A stretch of DNA of 5,522 nucleotides, from contig JAITFM010000065.1 of NCBI GenBank assembly GCA_031281335.1, positions 1 through 5,522 of the forward strand, read 5' to 3'. The translations under genes were made by a program, and so were the position numbers. Below, piece by piece: positions 5,440 to 5,522 of this stretch (its first letter is position 1; every line of letters starts with the position of its first letter). Source of the stretch: Rickettsiales bacterium (GTDB lineage: Bacteria > Pseudomonadota > Alphaproteobacteria > Rickettsiales > Anaplasmataceae). The notes beneath the pieces are model-generated. The model made no database searches, was not told where the DNA came from, and saw only the letters and a program-made list of their open reading frames with translations.

Positions 5440-5522
5440 CACATGGTATTAATATATCAACTACTTATTTAATCATTAAATAATAATTATTTGTTTATTA
5501 GTAATATTGATAAGGTGAAAGA

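Noticed and set aside
5461..5522. AT-rich right edge with AAGGTGA at 5512-5518, possibly leading into a plus-strand gene
   Set aside because: The window ends before any coding sequence can be seen, so there is nothing to support.

Overview
The window looks like chromosomal DNA of an obligate intracellular alphaproteobacterium of the Rickettsiales, most likely Wolbachia. The base composition is strongly AT-rich. An ankyrin-repeat gene, a RelE/ParE-type toxin-antitoxin pair and a decayed gene sit among vertically inherited housekeeping genes, which is typical of Wolbachia chromosomes. The genus is inferred from this style and gene content. No species marker is present. Every gene I can support is on the minus strand, so transcription runs from high to low coordinates.

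In transcription order: (1) 5076-5400 is a broken gene of unknown function, with an in-frame TGA and at least one frameshift. (2) 4330-4845 is a two-gene toxin-antitoxin operon with a good sigma70-type promoter at 4875-4903. A 28-bp tandem duplication sits exactly on the antitoxin/toxin junction. (3) 3222-4233 is an overlapping pair, dsbB (periplasmic disulfide formation, which uses ubiquinone as electron acceptor) and coq7 (a late hydroxylation in ubiquinone synthesis). (4) 2616-3125 is ppa, a family I inorganic pyrophosphatase with all expected catalytic residues and its own likely promoter. (5) 2358-2448 is a complete class II tRNA-Ser with anticodon GCU. (6) 116-2101 encodes a 661-residue protein made of ankyrin repeats, two membrane segments and a classical AAA+ ATPase module.

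The housekeeping genes (ppa, tRNA-Ser, coq7, dsbB) are intact and conventional. dsbB and coq7 share a quinone link and are probably translationally coupled. The most unusual item is the Ank-2TM-AAA+ protein. It has a complete ATPase core (Walker A and B, pore-loop aromatic, arginine fingers) but no FtsH protease domain, and it could be a membrane-anchored remodelling or secretion-related ATPase that recruits partners through its ankyrin part. The second item worth attention is the toxin-antitoxin junction, where the 28-bp duplication appears to have turned an overlapping gene junction into a 15-nt gap and changed the antitoxin's last residues.

The intergenic stretches are all shorter than 300 bases (1-115, 2102-2357, 2449-2615, 3126-3221, 4234-4329, 4846-5075, 5401-5522). 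They hold promoters and small AT-rich dyads. I see no insertion sequence, CRISPR array or riboswitch.
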